A DNA stretch of 64,000 nt from Fibrobacter sp. (lineage in GTDB: Bacteria > Fibrobacterota > Chitinivibrionia > Chitinivibrionales > Chitinispirillaceae): positions 1 to 64,000 of the forward strand of contig JAAZBG010000139.1 of NCBI GenBank assembly GCA_012513915.1, given 5' to 3'. The notes beneath the pieces are model-generated. The model did no database searches. It was not told the origin of the DNA and saw only the letters and a program-made list of their open reading frames with translations. Both the position numbers and the translations under genes were made by a program. Within the stretch, counting starts at the first letter, position 1; each line of letters begins with the position of its first letter. Of this stretch, positions 62,852 to 64,000 are shown piece after piece.

Positions 62852-64000
62852 ATGCGTTTGTCAAAATTACTACTTACATCAAGTAAAAGCATCCTTAGAA
62901 ATCGGGTGAGATCATTTCTTACCACACTTGGTATTATTATCGGTGTTGCATCGGTGATTATCATGGTCGCAATCGGTAAAGGTGCTCAGCAGGACATCAA
63001 GGATCAGATTCAATCCATGGGCACTAATATTATTATGATCATGCCGGGCTCATCAAGTTCAAGAGGACTATCGCAAGGTTCCGGAAGCCGTCAGTCGCTA
63101 ACGCTCAAGGATGCAGACAAACTTAGAACCATCGAATCACTTATTGCAGTATCACCATTATCAAGGATCAATTCACAGGTGATTGGTGGGAGCGGTAACT
63201 GGCAGACACAGATCTATGGAGTAGATCCGGATTACCTGGCAATTCGCGAATGGGATGTGATAAGTGGCGACATGTTTACAAAGAAAGACATCGCGACATC
63301 ATCGAAGGTAGTTGTCATCGGTAAAACCATTGCAGACCAGCTTTTCGCGGATCAGGATCCGATTGGTCAATCTATCCGTATCGGTAAAGTTCCCATGAAA
63401 ATCGTCGGCGTTCTTGACGAAAAAGGTCAGAATGCAATGGGTCAGGATCAGGATGATATTATCCTTGCACCAGTAAGCACGGTTCTTAACAGAATGAGCA
63501 GACAGCGTCATATCAACCAGATCATGGCAAGTGCAAGCTCTATGGATGTTATCACTGATGCATCAGCGGAAATTGAGATGATTCTCAGAGCAGCACACCG
63601 CATCTCTGATGGTGATGACGCCGATTTTCAAATACGAACACAGGCCGATATCATGGACCGCGCAACATCTACTGCGCGTACGATGACAATCCTGCTCGGA
63701 GCGATCGCGGGGGTTTCTCTTTTTGTCGGAGGTATAGGAATTATGAATATCATGCTGGTATCGGTAACTGAACGTACAAGAGAGATTGGTATTCGTATGG
63801 CAATCGGTGCCCGGGAATCAGATATTTTACTTCAATTCCTCATCGAATCAATTGTCTTAAGCAGCATGGGCGGTATTATCGGCATTCTTATTGCCCTGGG
63901 AGCAATATGGGGTGTAACTAATATTATCGGCTTTAATACATCAATTGACATCGCAACAATGTTCCTTGCATTTATCTTTTCAGGAGCAGTTGGGGTGTTC
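62852..64000 (+). CDS. MacB-type ABC transporter permease (truncated by window end)
   Basis: ATG 62852; the frame stays open to the last base (383 codons). N-terminal RNRVRSFLTTLGIIIGVASV is the first MacB membrane helix; then a periplasmic domain (MGTNIIMIMPGSSSS, VVVIGKTIADQLFADQDPIG). The FtsX-type core follows: LLGAIAGVSLFVGGIGIMNI, VSVTERTREIGIRMAIGARE. The ATPase is a separate gene, unlike fused MacB. C-terminus outside the window. Confidence 0.93.
   Translation, partial: MRLSKLLLTSSKSILRNRVRSFLTTLGIIIGVASVIIMVAIGKGAQQDIKDQIQSMGTNIIMIMPGSSSSRGLSQGSGSRQSLTLKDADKLRTIESLIAVSPLSRINSQVIGGSGNWQTQIYGVDPDYLAIREWDVISGDMFTKKDIATSSKVVVIGKTIADQLFADQDPIGQSIRIGKVPMKIVGVLDEKGQNAMGQDQDDIILAPVSTVLNRMSRQRHINQIMASASSMDVITDASAEIEMILRAAHRISDGDDADFQIRTQADIMDRATSTARTMTILLGAIAGVSLFVGGIGIMNIMLVSVTERTREIGIRMAIGARESDILLQFLIESIVLSSMGGIIGILIALGAIWGVTNIIGFNTSIDIATMFLAFIFSGAVGVF

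Overview
The window looks like chromosomal DNA of a Gram-negative bacterium of the Fibrobacterota (Fibrobacter/Chitinivibrio/Chitinispirillum side). The reasons are a fibro-slime-domain secreted protein (57134-58783), a GH9 cellulase fragment with a C-terminal sorting-like tail (1-941), a short primary-type sigma factor, Gram-negative envelope genes (uppS, cdsA, rseP, a TolC/MacAB-type exporter, T6SS), and AT-leaning intergenic DNA with TTGACA-N17-TATATT promoters. The taxonomic placement is inference; the window has no rRNA, tRNA or CRISPR array that I can see.

Layout. 1-1351: end of a secreted GH9 enzyme and a FlgM-like small protein. 1378-5120: accessory, repeat-rich stretch with an AbrB-Fic pair under a palindromic operator, a type IV pilin-like gene, an inverted-repeat element and a dense microsatellite block. 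5152-13649 (minus strand): a classic housekeeping run rplM-rpsI, rpsB-tsf-pyrH-frr, uppS-cdsA-dxr-rseP. 13828-18322: a PAS/degenerate kinase protein, small secreted proteins, a sigma factor, rpmB and an NlpE-like lipoprotein.

18458-29182 (plus strand): a ten-gene biosynthetic cluster. It has two paralogous cobalamin-type radical SAM enzymes, FabG, FabZ, a ketosynthase plus a catalytically dead ketosynthase partner (chain-length-factor-like), an acyl carrier protein, a metallo-beta-lactamase-fold hydrolase, an HX4E acyltransferase and a CrtI/CrtISO-like oxidoreductase. Together they look able to build an unsaturated or cyclised acyl chain on a dedicated ACP, modify it by radical and flavin chemistry, and pass it to a lipid acceptor. 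The composition resembles aryl-polyene and proposed ladderane clusters, but the product cannot be read from the sequence.

29267-54299: a large type VI secretion locus. It holds tssM, tssH(clpV), tssG, tssF, tssE, tssC, tssB, tssA, hcp, an FHA-TM-lytic-transglycosylase fusion, vgrG, a Ser/Thr kinase, a PEGA-repeat protein, tssK and tssL. I see no tssJ, PAAR or PppA-type phosphatase gene. hcp has a near-perfect sigma-54 promoter and its own terminator; tssA appears to start at AUU. 54341-58783: a Cys/His/Lys-rich small protein, a VF530-family protein, a CBS/DRTGG Mn-dependent pyrophosphatase and the fibro-slime protein. 59377-64000: a TolC / MacA / MacB-ATPase / MacB-permease export operon, interrupted by a palindromic repeat and cut by the window end.
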